From NCBI GenBank assembly GCA_033032865.1, contig JAWHQI010000028.1, forward strand, positions 2,685,001-2,749,000: a stretch of DNA of 64,000 bases, written 5' to 3'. Below, in pieces: positions 45,642 through 56,300 of this stretch (its first letter is position 1; the number at the start of each line of letters is the position of its first letter). The notes beneath the pieces are model-generated. The model was not told the origin of the DNA. It searched no databases and was given only the letters and a program-made list of their open reading frames with translations. Position numbers and translations under genes: made by a program. Source of the DNA: Dactylorhiza incarnata. Its lineage: Eukaryota; Streptophyta; Magnoliopsida; Asparagales; Orchidaceae.

Positions 45642-46464
45642 TGTTGAAACCGATTTCCCGGTCTCTTGTGGAGCTCGGGGCCCTCACCGAAATGAGGGGC
45701 AGCTAGCCCTTACTGATCCCTCGGAGAAGGTAGACAGAAGACTAGGGAGAAGACTAAGACCTTAGTCACAGCGAGGAGGTCCCTCCATTAACCCGGAAGA
45801 TCGTTGAGCGCTTCCCCTCCCAAGCCAAAGCTGAGACTCGGGCACCTTGGAGAGCTCTAGAAATGCTAACCAAGGAAAGCCTGAGGAGAGAGAAGCTGAA
45901 GTGTCCTCTCTCCAAAGGTGCCCTTAAGGTCCTATTTATAGGTTTTCTGATATGGCCCCCAAATAGCAGGATTCCGCCTTTTGATTTTACTATACGCACC
46001 CCAAATGGGTCTGCTAACAGCCAAATTCTGCTGTTTGGAGAGGCTAGAGGCAGACCACTAAGGGTAAGAGGGTGATTTGACCCTATCGGCTTATGGGCAA
46101 GAAACTGCGAGAACCTTCCTGTGGGGTGCTCTCGCGGGCCCTCTCGCGAGTCCTGCTCGCGGTGCCTCTCCAAGGCGATTGCCCTGCGAGGACCTCGCTG
46201 GCCTCCTCCTAGCGGTATCTGCCGAGGTCCGGTCTCGCGAGCTTTCCGGCGTGACCGTCTCTTATGACTTTAATGAGCATGGAACACCGCCGACTTCTGT
46301 TGACTCCGTCGAGTAGGGGTATGGTCGACGAGGCCGGGGGGGGGGGGTCGACGAACACACCCGCGAGCGCTTGTCTCGCCGACCCTTCGCGCTCGCCCTT
46401 CAACGAGCTCCGTTCTCGGCCTCTTGTGGCCGTCTCCTTGCCTGGCGAATATCGGGGTTGTACA
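45642..46464 (-). repeat. 3' LTR (copy A) of the Tat element
   Basis: A complete 823-bp LTR bordered by the target duplication. A TATA box (CTATAAATAGG on the minus strand) lies at 45932-45942. A G-run lies near 46337. Confidence 0.85.
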
Positions 46465-46913
46465 CAATCCCTGCTCTTCGCGAGGACGTTTGTGCTCGCG
46501 AAGAACCATCCAACCCCTGGTATTCGCCCGCTACTTGATGATCTGTCGGGAATCTTTGGTGGGACCCACCCTGTGGGCTATAAATATCGTCCCGAGTCCC
46601 CAGTGGCGTGCGCCGCCACTTCTTTTCCTTTCCCTTTGCCTGATACTGTAGCTGCCTGTAGATGCCTCATTCCGAAGAAGTCAAGGCTCGCATGAGGGCG
46701 GTGAGAGCCGGCGGGCTTCCTTCCACGACCAAGGTCCCCGCCTGGATGAACCGGCCTCCTCCCGCTCAGTCGCCGAAAGTTAGGAAGGCGAAGGCGGCTC
46801 GCCGAGCCGGGGATGACTCCGCGATGTTGGATTCCTCCCCCGACGATCGCTACCACGAGAAGGTACGAGCTATTCCTCTAGTTTTGCGTCAATAAACTTG
46901 TTTGTGATTCATA

Positions 46914-47719
46914 CTTGTGGAGCTCGGGGCCCTCACCGAAATGAGGGGCAACTAGCCCTTACTGATCCCTTGGAGAAGGTAGACAGAAGACTAGGGAGAA
47001 GACTAAGACCTTAGTCACAGCGAGGAGGTCCCTCCACTAACCCGGAAGATCGTTGAGCGCTTCCCCTCCCAAGCCAAAGTTGAGACTCGGGCACCTTGGA
47101 GAGCTCTGGAAATGCTAACCAAGGAAAGCCTGAGGAGAGAGAAGCTGAAGTGTCCTCTCTCCAAAGGTGCCCTTAAGGTCCTATTTATAGGTTTTCTGAT
47201 ATGGCCTGCAAATAGCAGGATTCCGCCTTTTGATTTTACTATACGCACCCCAAATGGGTCTGCTAACATCCAAATTCCGCTGTTTGGAGAGGCTAGAGGC
47301 AGACCACTAAGGGTAAGAGGGTGATTTGACCCTATCGGCTTATGGGCAAGAAACTGCGAGAACCTTCCTGTGGGGTGCTCTCGCGGGCCCTCTCGCGAGT
47401 CCTGCTTGCGGTGCCTCTCCAAGGCGATTGCCCTGCGAGGACCTCGCTGGCCTCCTCCTAGCGGTATCTGCCGAGGTCCGGTCTCGCGAGCTTTCCGGCG
47501 AGATCGTCTCTTATGGCTTTAATGAGCATGGAACACCGCCGACTTCTGTTGACTTCGTCGAGCAGGGGTATGGTCGACGAGGCGGGGGGGGGGGGGGGGG
47601 GTTCGACGAACACACCCGCGAGCGCTTGTCTCGCCGACCCTTCGCGCTCGCCCTTTAGCGAGCTCCGTTCTCGGCCTCTTGTGGCCGTCTCCTTGCCTGG
47701 CGAATATCGGGGTTGTACA
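46914..47719 (-). repeat. LTR copy B (internal, lacks its last ~23 bp)
   Basis: It matches copy A but begins at CTTGTGGAG, missing TGTTGAAACCG..GTCT. It is adjacent to internal sequence rather than to a target duplication. TATA box on the minus strand at 47181-47190. Confidence 0.8.
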
Positions 47720-47833
47720 CAATCCCCGCTCTTTGCGAGGACGTTTGTGCTCGCGAAGAACCATCCAACCTCTGGTATTCGCCCGCTACTTGATGATCTG
47801 TCGGGAATCTTTTGTGGGACCCACCCTGTGGGC

Positions 47834-47841
47834 TATAAATA
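47834..47841 (+). promoter_or_regulatory. TATA box of antisense gene 1
   Basis: GCTATAAATATCG lies 76 bp before ATG 47917. A second copy is at 46579-46586 before the duplicated exon (ATG 46662). Confidence 0.65.
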
Positions 47842-47916
47842 TCGTCCCGAGTCCCCAGTGGCGTGCGCCGCCACTTCTTTTCCTTTCCCTTTGCCTGATA
47901 CTGTAGCTTCCTGTAA

Positions 47917-49092
47917 ATGCCTCTTTCCGAAGAAGTCAAGGCTCGCATGAGGGCGGTGAGAGCCGGCGGGCTCCCTTCCACGACCAAGGTCCCCGCCTGG
48001 ATGAACCGGCCTCCTCGCGCTCAGTCGCCGAAAGTTAGGAAGGCGAAGGCGGCTCGCCGAGCCGGGGATGACTCCGCGATGTTGGATTCCTCCCCCGACG
48101 ATCGTTACCACGAGAAGGTACGAGCTATTCCTCTAGTTTTGCGTCATTAAACTTGTTTGTGATTCATACTTGTTCGCAGGATGCCTTGACGAACGAAAAT
48201 ACTGGGCAACCCGTTGATGGCTCTCGCAAGAGTCCGCAGGCGGATACGGACCTCGCTGGAAAAAACGTCACCTGTATGATTTTGGTCTCGCACGCAAGAA
48301 TGTTTCTTGTCAATTGTCTAACCTTTTCTCCTTACTTCTTACAGTCTCGCCCCTGAAGTCACCGGCTCGTCAGACATCGCGGCCGCCGTCTCCGCCTCCG
48401 CCTGACAAAATCATAGATAAGCCCGGATTCCAGCTCCTGACGAGCGAGGAGACCGGTGGCTCTGTGCCGCCAAAGATCCCCCCGACCAACAGCGCAGCCT
48501 ACCCTGCCGGCCTGGGCAAATCCCTCTACCCTCACTATGGCAATGTGTTCCAGGGTCGTCCTTCGACTTCTCGCCCCCCGTTTGGTAAGTATTTTGACCT
48601 CGCCGAAGCCCTACGCGAACTCACGCGCGCCATCTAACCTCTTCGCAACATTTTGCAGAAAATACCGAGAACCCGCACACCGATTCCGAGCTGGGCGACG
48701 ACGAGATGTTCCCCCTTCCTGACCAAGTGGAGGAATTCCTAGGGGATCCGCGAGATCCTGAGATGATGAAACAGCGAGCTGCGGAATTGCTGAGGAAACA
48801 CGGGCGAATGCTGATGGACCTCAACCTGCAGGCGAGACGGGACAGAGAAGCTGCCGAGGACAGGCACGCGGTCCTGATGGAAGAGTGCGCGAGGCTCCGG
48901 CAGGCGAGACAGCGTGACCAGGATGAGAATGCCACGACGCCGGAGGTTCATATAGCTAGGATGAGAGATTACGCCTACCTTATGGACAGGGAGGGTCGTT
49001 TGGCCGAGGACTATTATAACTCTAGGGTTCCGCCGAGATCCGGGTCGCGGGGCGGGGGCAGGTGGAAATGGTTACCCCATGATTCTCGCTAA
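47917..49092 (+). CDS. Tat antisense gene 1, intron-containing, unknown function
   Basis: It runs opposite to gag-pol. Likely exons are 47917-48117, 48180-~48278, ~48349-48584 and 48659-49092. Splice-like borders are AAG/GTACGA..CGCAG/GATG, a weaker T/GTATGA..TTACAG, and TTTG/GTAAGT..TTGCAG/AAAAT. The product would be a ~320-residue basic/Pro-rich protein (MPLSEEVKARMRAVRAG; SPARQTSRPPSPPPP), then an acidic segment (DSELGDDEMF) and a helical charged C-terminus (MMKQRAAELLRKHGRML..REAAEDRHAVLMEE..). I do not recognise a domain. Extra genes in this position and orientation are known in Tat-lineage elements. The first exon is duplicated at 46662-46862. Exon limits are my reading and untested. 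Confidence 0.55.
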
Positions 49093-49428
49093 CTGCAGTG
49101 TTGTGAACTTATTTGTAATGGGTGTCGTCATTTCTAGACAATCTCGCTACGGTTCGTAACTCGTATATTCGCCACTTATGTTGACTTTTATTTCTTTTGA
49201 CAATAAGTATCAGTAGCTTTTTGTTGTTTCTCTCTCGCTGCCAATAAATCTGTTATTTTTATGTTATACTGCGCTCGCGAGGACCTTCTGTTCTCGCTAA
49301 ATATATCCCGCGAAAATGCTGTTTGTACTAACCCCGCAGGTCCCTCTCGCCTACGTCCATGATGTGATGTTTTTGCAGCTACCCTCGCCCGCCGGCGCTT
49401 GGACTTCTTCCCGCCATTTTGCTTTAGC

Positions 49429-49437
49429 TATAAATAG
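49429..49437 (+). promoter_or_regulatory. TATA box of antisense gene 2
   Basis: GCTATAAATAGG lies 115 bp before ATG 49552 in a spacer (49093-49551) that holds no other gene. Confidence 0.65.
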
Positions 49438-49551
49438 GTGGCCCTAACTGAGTCAACCACCGCATTTACTCTCGACCTTCTTCCTCCTCTGCTTCAGAGC
49501 TCTCGCTCCTTCCCGTTCTCGCTTTTCTCCCTTTCTCGCAGGTTACTAAAA

Positions 49552-51521
49552 ATGGTTGGCGATGCTAACGAGTCGGAGGGTCGGCGAAAGATCGCTAAAG
49601 CTTTTGCCGAGCATAACTTCTTCCACTGCAATCTGACTGATGATGAGTACTTCAACGCGGTCGCCGACTATGTCACCCCCCCCGTTCGAGGCACGCCGTC
49701 CTAGCGAGGACGACGTGATCAATGCCCCGCGGGTCAACGAGTTGGCCATTCCCACCGCCCATTTTGCGGTTGGCCTGCGCCTTCCCATGTGGCCGGAAGT
49801 TCGCCAGGTAATGGTCGTTCTCGCTCGCTTCTTGTTCTCCATGTTTCAAGTCTCGCTCGTTTTGTGAACTAATTCTGATCTTTCTCGCTGCTCGTCAGGT
49901 GCTCAAGCACTATGGCGTTGTTCCGGGCCAGCTCACGCCTAATGCCATGGCGGTAATCACGGCGTTCGCCTGCTATCTTCGCGAGGAGCGCATCGAGTTC
50001 AGCCTCCCGGTCTTTCGGAAGCTGTTCTCGTTCTGCGCCTTCAAGGACGGGACGGCCTACTTCGTGGGCTCGGGTCCTAAGGTTGACGAGACCGTTAACA
50101 AATCCCACTTCTGGGCCCAGAAGTTCCTTCTCGTCAAGGGGAACTTCGGCAACATCCCAATCTTGCCCGTCCAACACGGCGAGACCACCTACCGGCCCGC
50201 TGCCCTCGGAGGTCACGACGCCCTTCTCTACCAGTTCTTCTGCAAGAAGAACTTCGAGGTTGTCCATCTTCGCCGCAACCTTGACAAGCTTCTTCCTGTT
50301 CTCGCCGGGGAAGGTAAAGATCTCGCCTAGCACCTACAACTTTCTTCCCTTCCATACCGTACTTATCAAGATTTCAATGTTTATTTTTAGGTGAGCGGGA
50401 CCTTCCACTCCACCCACCTTACGCGAGCAACCGAAGAACCGACGCTACCCTGGCTCTCGCGACCTGGGGGCTGAAGCTTGCCGAGGCGCCGTCACTCCGG
50501 GTGAGCCCTCTTCTCGCAAGAGACCGGGGGCTTCTGGTAGTCATGCCGGTCCCTCGAAATCTCCGCCAAAGAAGAAAAGCAAGAAGAGCGGGGTCTCGCT
50601 CGCCTCCTCGAAGGGAAAGGAGCCCCGCGAGGTCGCCTTCGATGAGTTCGACCTCACCGGCCTCTCCGCAGGGGGTGAGGACGACGAGCCCTGCCAGAAG
50701 GCTCCTAGTACCTCCGTCCTGCCCATCCCTGTCAACCACTACAACTTCGGCCTCGGCCAGAGGCGCCGCGATGAGACCGGCGAGCTCCTGATCAACTGGA
50801 AACCGGAGACCAACCGGGTGGACATCTCCACCATCCTTCCCTCCTGGGTGGAGAAGGAGACCGTCAGCAGTCACGCCTTCGACCTCTCGTTCGCTCTCTA
50901 TGGGCGCGAGGACGCAGGGTCTTATAAAGATGAGACCGCGAGAACCCTCGCTTTCGAGAGCGCGAGGTCGCAGTTGCGCTCTGCCGAGCTCGCCCACATG
51001 ACGGGGAGGCGTTGCTTACAGCTGGAGCTTCAGAACGTGGAGCTCGCGAGGGCCTATCAGGGTCTCCTTGCCGAGAACACGCAGCTGAAGGAGAAGCTGC
51101 TCGCCGCAGAGGGCAATGTGGTGAGTTACTTAGACTTCCTCATCCTCCTTTCCTTTGGCTGTTTCGCTTTTTTAATTGGACTTAATTGCAGGATGTCGAG
51201 GCCGACGGGAGAGCCGACGCTCGCATCAAGGATTTGGAGGGCGAGGTGGTTGGGCTGAAGGCCTTAAACTGCAACCTCACCCGTGCCGTCGTCACCCCCT
51301 CACCTCGCCGTCTGAAGGAAGAGCGGCGAGCGCGAGATGAAGAAGTTCGCTTGGAGTCTACGGATTCGGCTCGCTACATCTTCCAGATGATGAAGGCGAC
51401 TTACCTCCTAACCGCCGACGCGGCCGACCTGGACCTGGAAGATATCGTCCCTGAGCTTTTCCACCCGCTTTCGCCAGTGAAGAGCAATGACGACGAGGTT
51501 GTGTCCGCGAGCGACCAGTGA
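49552..51521 (+). pseudogene. Tat antisense gene 2, 'putative gypsy type transposon' (Transposase_28)-like
   Basis: Likely exons are 49552-49807, 49899-50313, 50391-51120 and 51192-51521. Splice-like borders are CAG/GTAATG..CGTCAG/GTG, GAAG/GTAAAG..TTTTAG/GTG and GTG/GTGAGT..TTGCAG/GAT. The first two exons give a domain (ADYVTPP..PRVNELAIPTAHF; VLKHYGVVPGQLTPNAMAVITAF; FRKLFSFCAFKDGTAYFVG) resembling the plant Transposase_28 family found with gypsy elements. A Lys-rich linker (SPPKKKSKKSG) and a C-terminal coiled coil (ELQNVELARAYQGLLAENTQL; RIKDLEGEVVGLKALN) follow. A frame change at a C8 run (49676-49683) and another near the G5 run at ~50466 suggest it is broken in this copy. Function is unknown. 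Confidence 0.65.
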
Positions 51522-52099
51522 GGCTTATAGCTTGATTTTGTTCAATTTTGTTTTTTGGCTGGCGAGATCGCCGCTTTATGTAAATCGGACTTAAAATGAA
51601 TGAATACATATTTTTGGCTGTGTTATGTTCGCTCCTTTCTCTGTATTGTTTTTTGTGTTGATATCTCGCTCTTGCTTATCTCGATGTTTACCTGTATGTA
51701 GGCCATTCCCGCGATGACCGTTCTCGCGTTTTACGTGGTTGAATAGGCGAGCGTAGGACCTTTTCGGCTGCTCTGGCATTTCGCTATTCGCCTTAGGGTT
51801 ATTACTCTTTATGTATGCGTTTTTTTCTAGGTCTCGCGAGGTGTTTTCTTTTCGGCGAGAGCTCGCCTGTTACCCTGCGCCGGCGACCTTTCGGCCGAGC
51901 ACCAGATTCCCTAGAGTGCATAAGGTTGGCCTTCATCGCTCACCTACTATCGCGCGAGATCTCCCCTTGTCGAGCGAGCGGGCCCGACGAGCGAGAAGGA
52001 TAGGGTCGGCGCCGAAACCTTGCTAACCTGATGCATTTCATCCTGACCTCATAAAGAACTCCTCTCCTTGTCCGGGAGCGGAATGGACCCGATGTCCTC
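51522..52099. other. Spacer between antisense gene 2 and the tandem array
   Basis: No gene is seen. AATGAATGAATAC just after the stop (~51596) could serve as a polyadenylation region for the antisense transcript. The last ~100 bp are a degenerate unit of the 96-bp repeat. Confidence 0.4.
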
Positions 52100-53318
52100 C
52101 AACATTGAAACTCATCATTTTGCCAGCCTCTCCTGAAATAAACATCTGTCACCGTGCCAGCTTCTCCAGAGATCAACCTGAACCCCCCGTCTAGTGAGAG
52201 CCCGTGAGCGGAATCGATCCGGGGCATTCCAGCATAAAAACTTGTCGCCCTGCCAGCCTCTCCAGAGATCAACCTGAACCCCCCGTCTAGTGAGAGCCCG
52301 GGAGCGGAATCGATCTGGGGCATTCCAACATAAGAACTTGTCACCCTGCCAGCCTCTCCAGAGATCAACCTGAACCCCCCGTCTAGTGAGAGCCCGGGAG
52401 CGGAATCGATCTGGGGCATTCCAGCATAAGAACTTGTCACCGTGCCAGCCTCTCCAGAGATCAACCTGAACCCCCCGTCTAGTGAGAGCCCGGGAGCGGA
52501 ATCGATCTGGGGCATTCCAGCATAAGAACTTGTCACCCTGCCAGCCTCTCCAGAGATCAACCTGAACCCCCCGTCTAGTGAGAGCCCGGAGCGGAATCGA
52601 TCTGGGGCATTCCAGCATAAGAACTTGTCACCGTGCCAGCCTCTCCAGAGATCAACCTGAACCCCCCGTCTAGTGAGAGCCCGGGAGCGGAATCGATCTG
52701 GGGCATTCCAGCATAAGAACTTGTCACCCTGCCAGCCTCTCCAGAGATCAACCTGAACCCCCCGTCTAGTGAGAGCCCGGGAGCGGAATCGATCTGGGGC
52801 ATTCCAGCATAAGAACTTATCACCGTGCCAGCCTCTCCAGAGATCAACCCGAACCCCCCGTCTAGCGAGAGCCCGGGAGCAGAATCGATCTGGGGCATTC
52901 CAGCATAAAAACTTGTCACCGTGCCAGCCTCTCCAGAGATCAACCTGAACCCCCCGTCTAGTGAGAGCCCGAGAGCGGAATCGATCTGGGGCATTCCAGC
53001 ATAAGAACTTGTCACCGCGCCAGCCTCTCCAGAGATCAACCTGAACCCCCCGTCTAGTGAGAGCCCAGGAGCGGAATCGATCTGGGGCATTCCAGCATAA
53101 GAACTTGTCACCGTGCCAGCCTCTCCAGAGATCAACCTGAACCCCCCGTCTAGTGAGAGCCCGGGAGCGGAATCGATCTGGGGCATTCCAGCATAAGAAC
53201 TTGTCACCCTGTCAGCCTCTCTAGAGATCAACCTGAACCCCCCGTTTAGTGAGAGCCCGGGAGCGGAATTGATCTGGGGCATTCCAGCATAAGAACTTGT
53301 CACCCTGCCAGCCTTCGC
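52100..53318 (-). repeat. 96-bp tandem array, ~12.5 copies, open as a 32-residue repeat
   Basis: Unit starts are 96 bp apart (e.g. 52252, 52348). The shared core GTCTAGTGAGAGCCCGGGAG occurs about twelve times. Because 96 is a multiple of three, the minus strand reads as repeats containing SLDGGFRLISGEAG and SSYAGMPQIDSAPG across 51940-52560 and 52575-53366, broken once by a missing G at ~52589. It lies between integrase and the antisense genes. Tandem arrays in this 3' untranslated region are known in Tat/Ogre-type elements and can seed satellites. I see no start or promoter making it a real protein. Confidence 0.85.
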
Positions 53319-53376
53319 ATAGTAGCTATAACTATCAAGTGAGATAAAATATTCAATTAACATCATAATAAAATTT

Positions 53377-56300
53377 TCAAGGATAGAATCGCTTCAAATC
53401 GTCTCCACTTCTTGCTCGGCTGAGGGGTACCCCTTCCACATCTCGGAGGTGATACCCCCCTGTCTTGAGCACTTCACTTACAATGTATGGACCCTCCCAA
53501 TTGGGGTTGAGCTTACCTACCTCGGCCCCTCTCCAAGCCGCGCCGACCTTCTTCAAGACCAGGTCCCCTTTTTGAAAGTGTTTTACTCGGATGTGTTTGT
53601 CAAAATACCTGGCCATTCGCCGCTTAATTTCCTCCTGCCTGATGGTGGTCTGGTCCCGGAGTTCCTCCACCAGGTCTAAGGATAACCTTTGTTCTTCATC
53701 GTTGGCCACCAGCTACTCTTCATCCCCTTCACCTGCGGCGATCACCCTGGGGGTCTTTACCTCGAATTCAATGGGAAGGACTGCTTCGGAGCCATGGGAA
53801 AGTTTGAACGGGGTCTCCCCGGTGGCGGTGTTAGTGGTAGTCCTCAGGGCCCAGAGAACAGATGGTAGTTGCTCTACCCAGTTTCCTCGGAGGTTCTCCA
53901 CCTTCTTCTTCAGTAGGTTGACGATTATTTTATTTGCTGCTTCTACCTGGCCGTTGCTTCGTGGGTGGTGAACCGATGCGAACCTGAGGTCAATGCCAAG
54001 CTGGGTGCAGAAGCTAACGAATTCTTCGCTGGCAAATTGCGGCCCATTGTCCGTCACGATAGCTAGGGGAAGACCGTGCCTGCAAATTATTTCTCCCCAT
54101 ACAAAGTTTCTCACAACTTGAGATGTTACCTTGGCGAGCGCCTTCACTTCTATCCATTTGGAGAAATAATCGATCATGACTAGCAAGAACCTTCTTTGGC
54201 CGCTAGCTTGAGGGAAAGGGCCGACCAGGTCCAACCCCCATATGGCGAAGGGCCAGGGAGCCGTGATGGTTCGGAGTCTCTGAGTTGGGAGGAGTTGGAG
54301 TGGGGCATAGAGTTGGCACTTGGAACACCTCCTTGCGAACTCTGCTGCATCCTTGCTGAGGGTGGGCCAGAAGTAGCCTTGTGAGAACACCCTTCCTTCC
54401 AGAGTTCGGCTCCCGGAGTGACTCCCACACTCCCCGGAGTGAATTTCTTCTAGGACTCTCGGAACCTCCTCCTCTGAAACACAACGGGCCAGGAGTCCCG
54501 AGAGAGTCTTCCTGTACAGCCCTCCTGCATGCAAAGAGTAATAAGCCGATTTATACCTGAAGCGTCGCCTGTCTATGTCTCCTTCGGGGAACTTCCCTGA
54601 TGATAGGAAAGAGATGAAGGGATCCATCCACGAGACCCGCTGATCCACCTCCATCAGTTCTCCTTCCTCGATGGAGGGTCGGAAGAGTTCTGACACCGTC
54701 CCCCCTGCTCGGGGACCAAACTTGGCCAGGAGGTCCGCCGGGGTGCTCTCTTCCCTTGGAACATGCTTGATGGAAAAGGTTCGGAACTGCCCAACCACCC
54801 CTTTGACCTTCTCCAAGTACCGCTGTAGAGTTGGCTCCTTGACCTCAAACTCTCCCTTGACTTGGTAAGCCACAACCATGGAGTCCGTCGAGACCTCGAC
54901 GTCTTGTACTCCTAACTCCCGAGCTAAGCGAAGGCCCGCTATCACTGCCTCGTACTCCTCTTGGTTGTTGGTAATTGGGAAATGGATGTTCAGGGCTTGC
55001 TCGATTTTTGTCCCTTGAGGACTCACTAGGATGATCCCCCCCATAGGAGTGCTTTCCTGAGGCACCATCCACCAACATCCTGCATGCTACTGGGGGAGGC
55101 GGTTCATGTTCACCCACCTCGGTCGTGTAGTCGGCCATGAAATCCGCCACTGCTTGGGCCTTGATTGATGTCCTGGGTATGAACGTGATATCGAACTCGC
55201 TCAGCTCCACGGACCATTTTGCCAATCTTCCCGAGTGTTCCACCCCTTCCATGATTTTGCGAAGCGGGTGCTCCGTCACTACTCTGATGGAGTGTGCCTG
55301 AAAGTAGGGCCGGAGCCTCCGCGCCGCCACCACTAATGCGAAAGCCAACTTCTCCAAGATTGGATATCGGAGCTCCGCCTTCTTCAGCACTCGGCTGACA
55401 TAGTAGATAGGGAATTGTTTTCTCCCCTCCTCCCGGACCAACACTGCACTCACTGCCTCCGACCCTACTCCCAGGTATAGGGATAGGTCTTCTCCCGATC
55501 TCGGCCCTTGGAGTAGGGGGGTTTGGGTGAGTTGTTCTTTCCAGGCTTGGAAGGCTCCCTCACATTCCGAAGTCCATTCAAACTTTTTGTTGCCCCTTAG
55601 CGCCTTAAAGAAGGGCGCACACTTCTCCCCCGCCCTGGAGAGGAACCTGCTGAGTCCGGCCAGCTTCCCTGTGAGGCTCTGAACCTCCTTCGAGTTCCTT
55701 GGCGACCCCAACTCCATTATTGCCTTGACCTTGTCTGGATTAGGTTCCACTCCTGCCGGGGTTAGCAAGTGGCCTAGGAACTTCCCCCGGCTAGCCCCGA
55801 AGACACTTCAAGGGGTTGAGTTTCATCTTGTACTTTCGTAGAGTCCCGAATGTCTCTTCAAGGTCTCGGAGGTGAGACCCAAGGTCCCGACTTTTCACCA
55901 TGAGGTCATCAACATAGACTTCTAAATTTCTTCCTTTCTGCTCGCGGAAGACCCTATCCATCATCCTTTGGTACGTAGCACCTGCGTTCTTGGGCCCGAA
56001 GGACATCATCTTATAGCAGTAACATCCATCCCCCGTGATGAAGGAAACATCCTTGATGTCCGGGGGATGCATGCGGATTTGATGATAACCTGAAAAAGCA
56101 TCTAAGAAAGACATTACAGAGAAACCAACGGCTGAGTCAACCAGCGCGTCGATTCTAGGCAGGGGGTAGCAATCTTTCGGGCATGATTTATTAAGAAGTG
56201 AAAAGTCGATACACATGCGCCACTTACCTCCTCCCTTTTTTACCATGACTACATTGGAGACCCAGCCTGGATACTGGATCTCCGATACAAAACCTGCCTG

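Larger units (their letters stand above)
45665..48168. repeat. Tandem duplication of ~1.25 kb inside the Tat element
   Basis: 45665-46913 and 46914-48168 are near-identical. Each holds most of an LTR, the polypurine region, the plus-strand TATA box and first exon of antisense gene 1, and part of its intron. The borders share CTTGT (45665-45669, 46914-46918, 48169-48173), so the duplication arose inside the element by a microhomology-based event. Confidence 0.85.

Noticed and set aside
45766..46173. 135-codon minus frame repeated at 47015 and 58727
   Set aside because: It lies wholly within the Tat LTR and is present in all three copies because the LTR is repeated; it covers the TATA box and R region.
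46914..47719. LTR B as the true 3' LTR with CATAC beside it
   Set aside because: CATAC also occurs next to LTR B by chance in the intron sequence, but LTR B lacks the terminal TGTTGAAACC and has an extra base. LTR A has both the full terminus and the exact CATAC flank.
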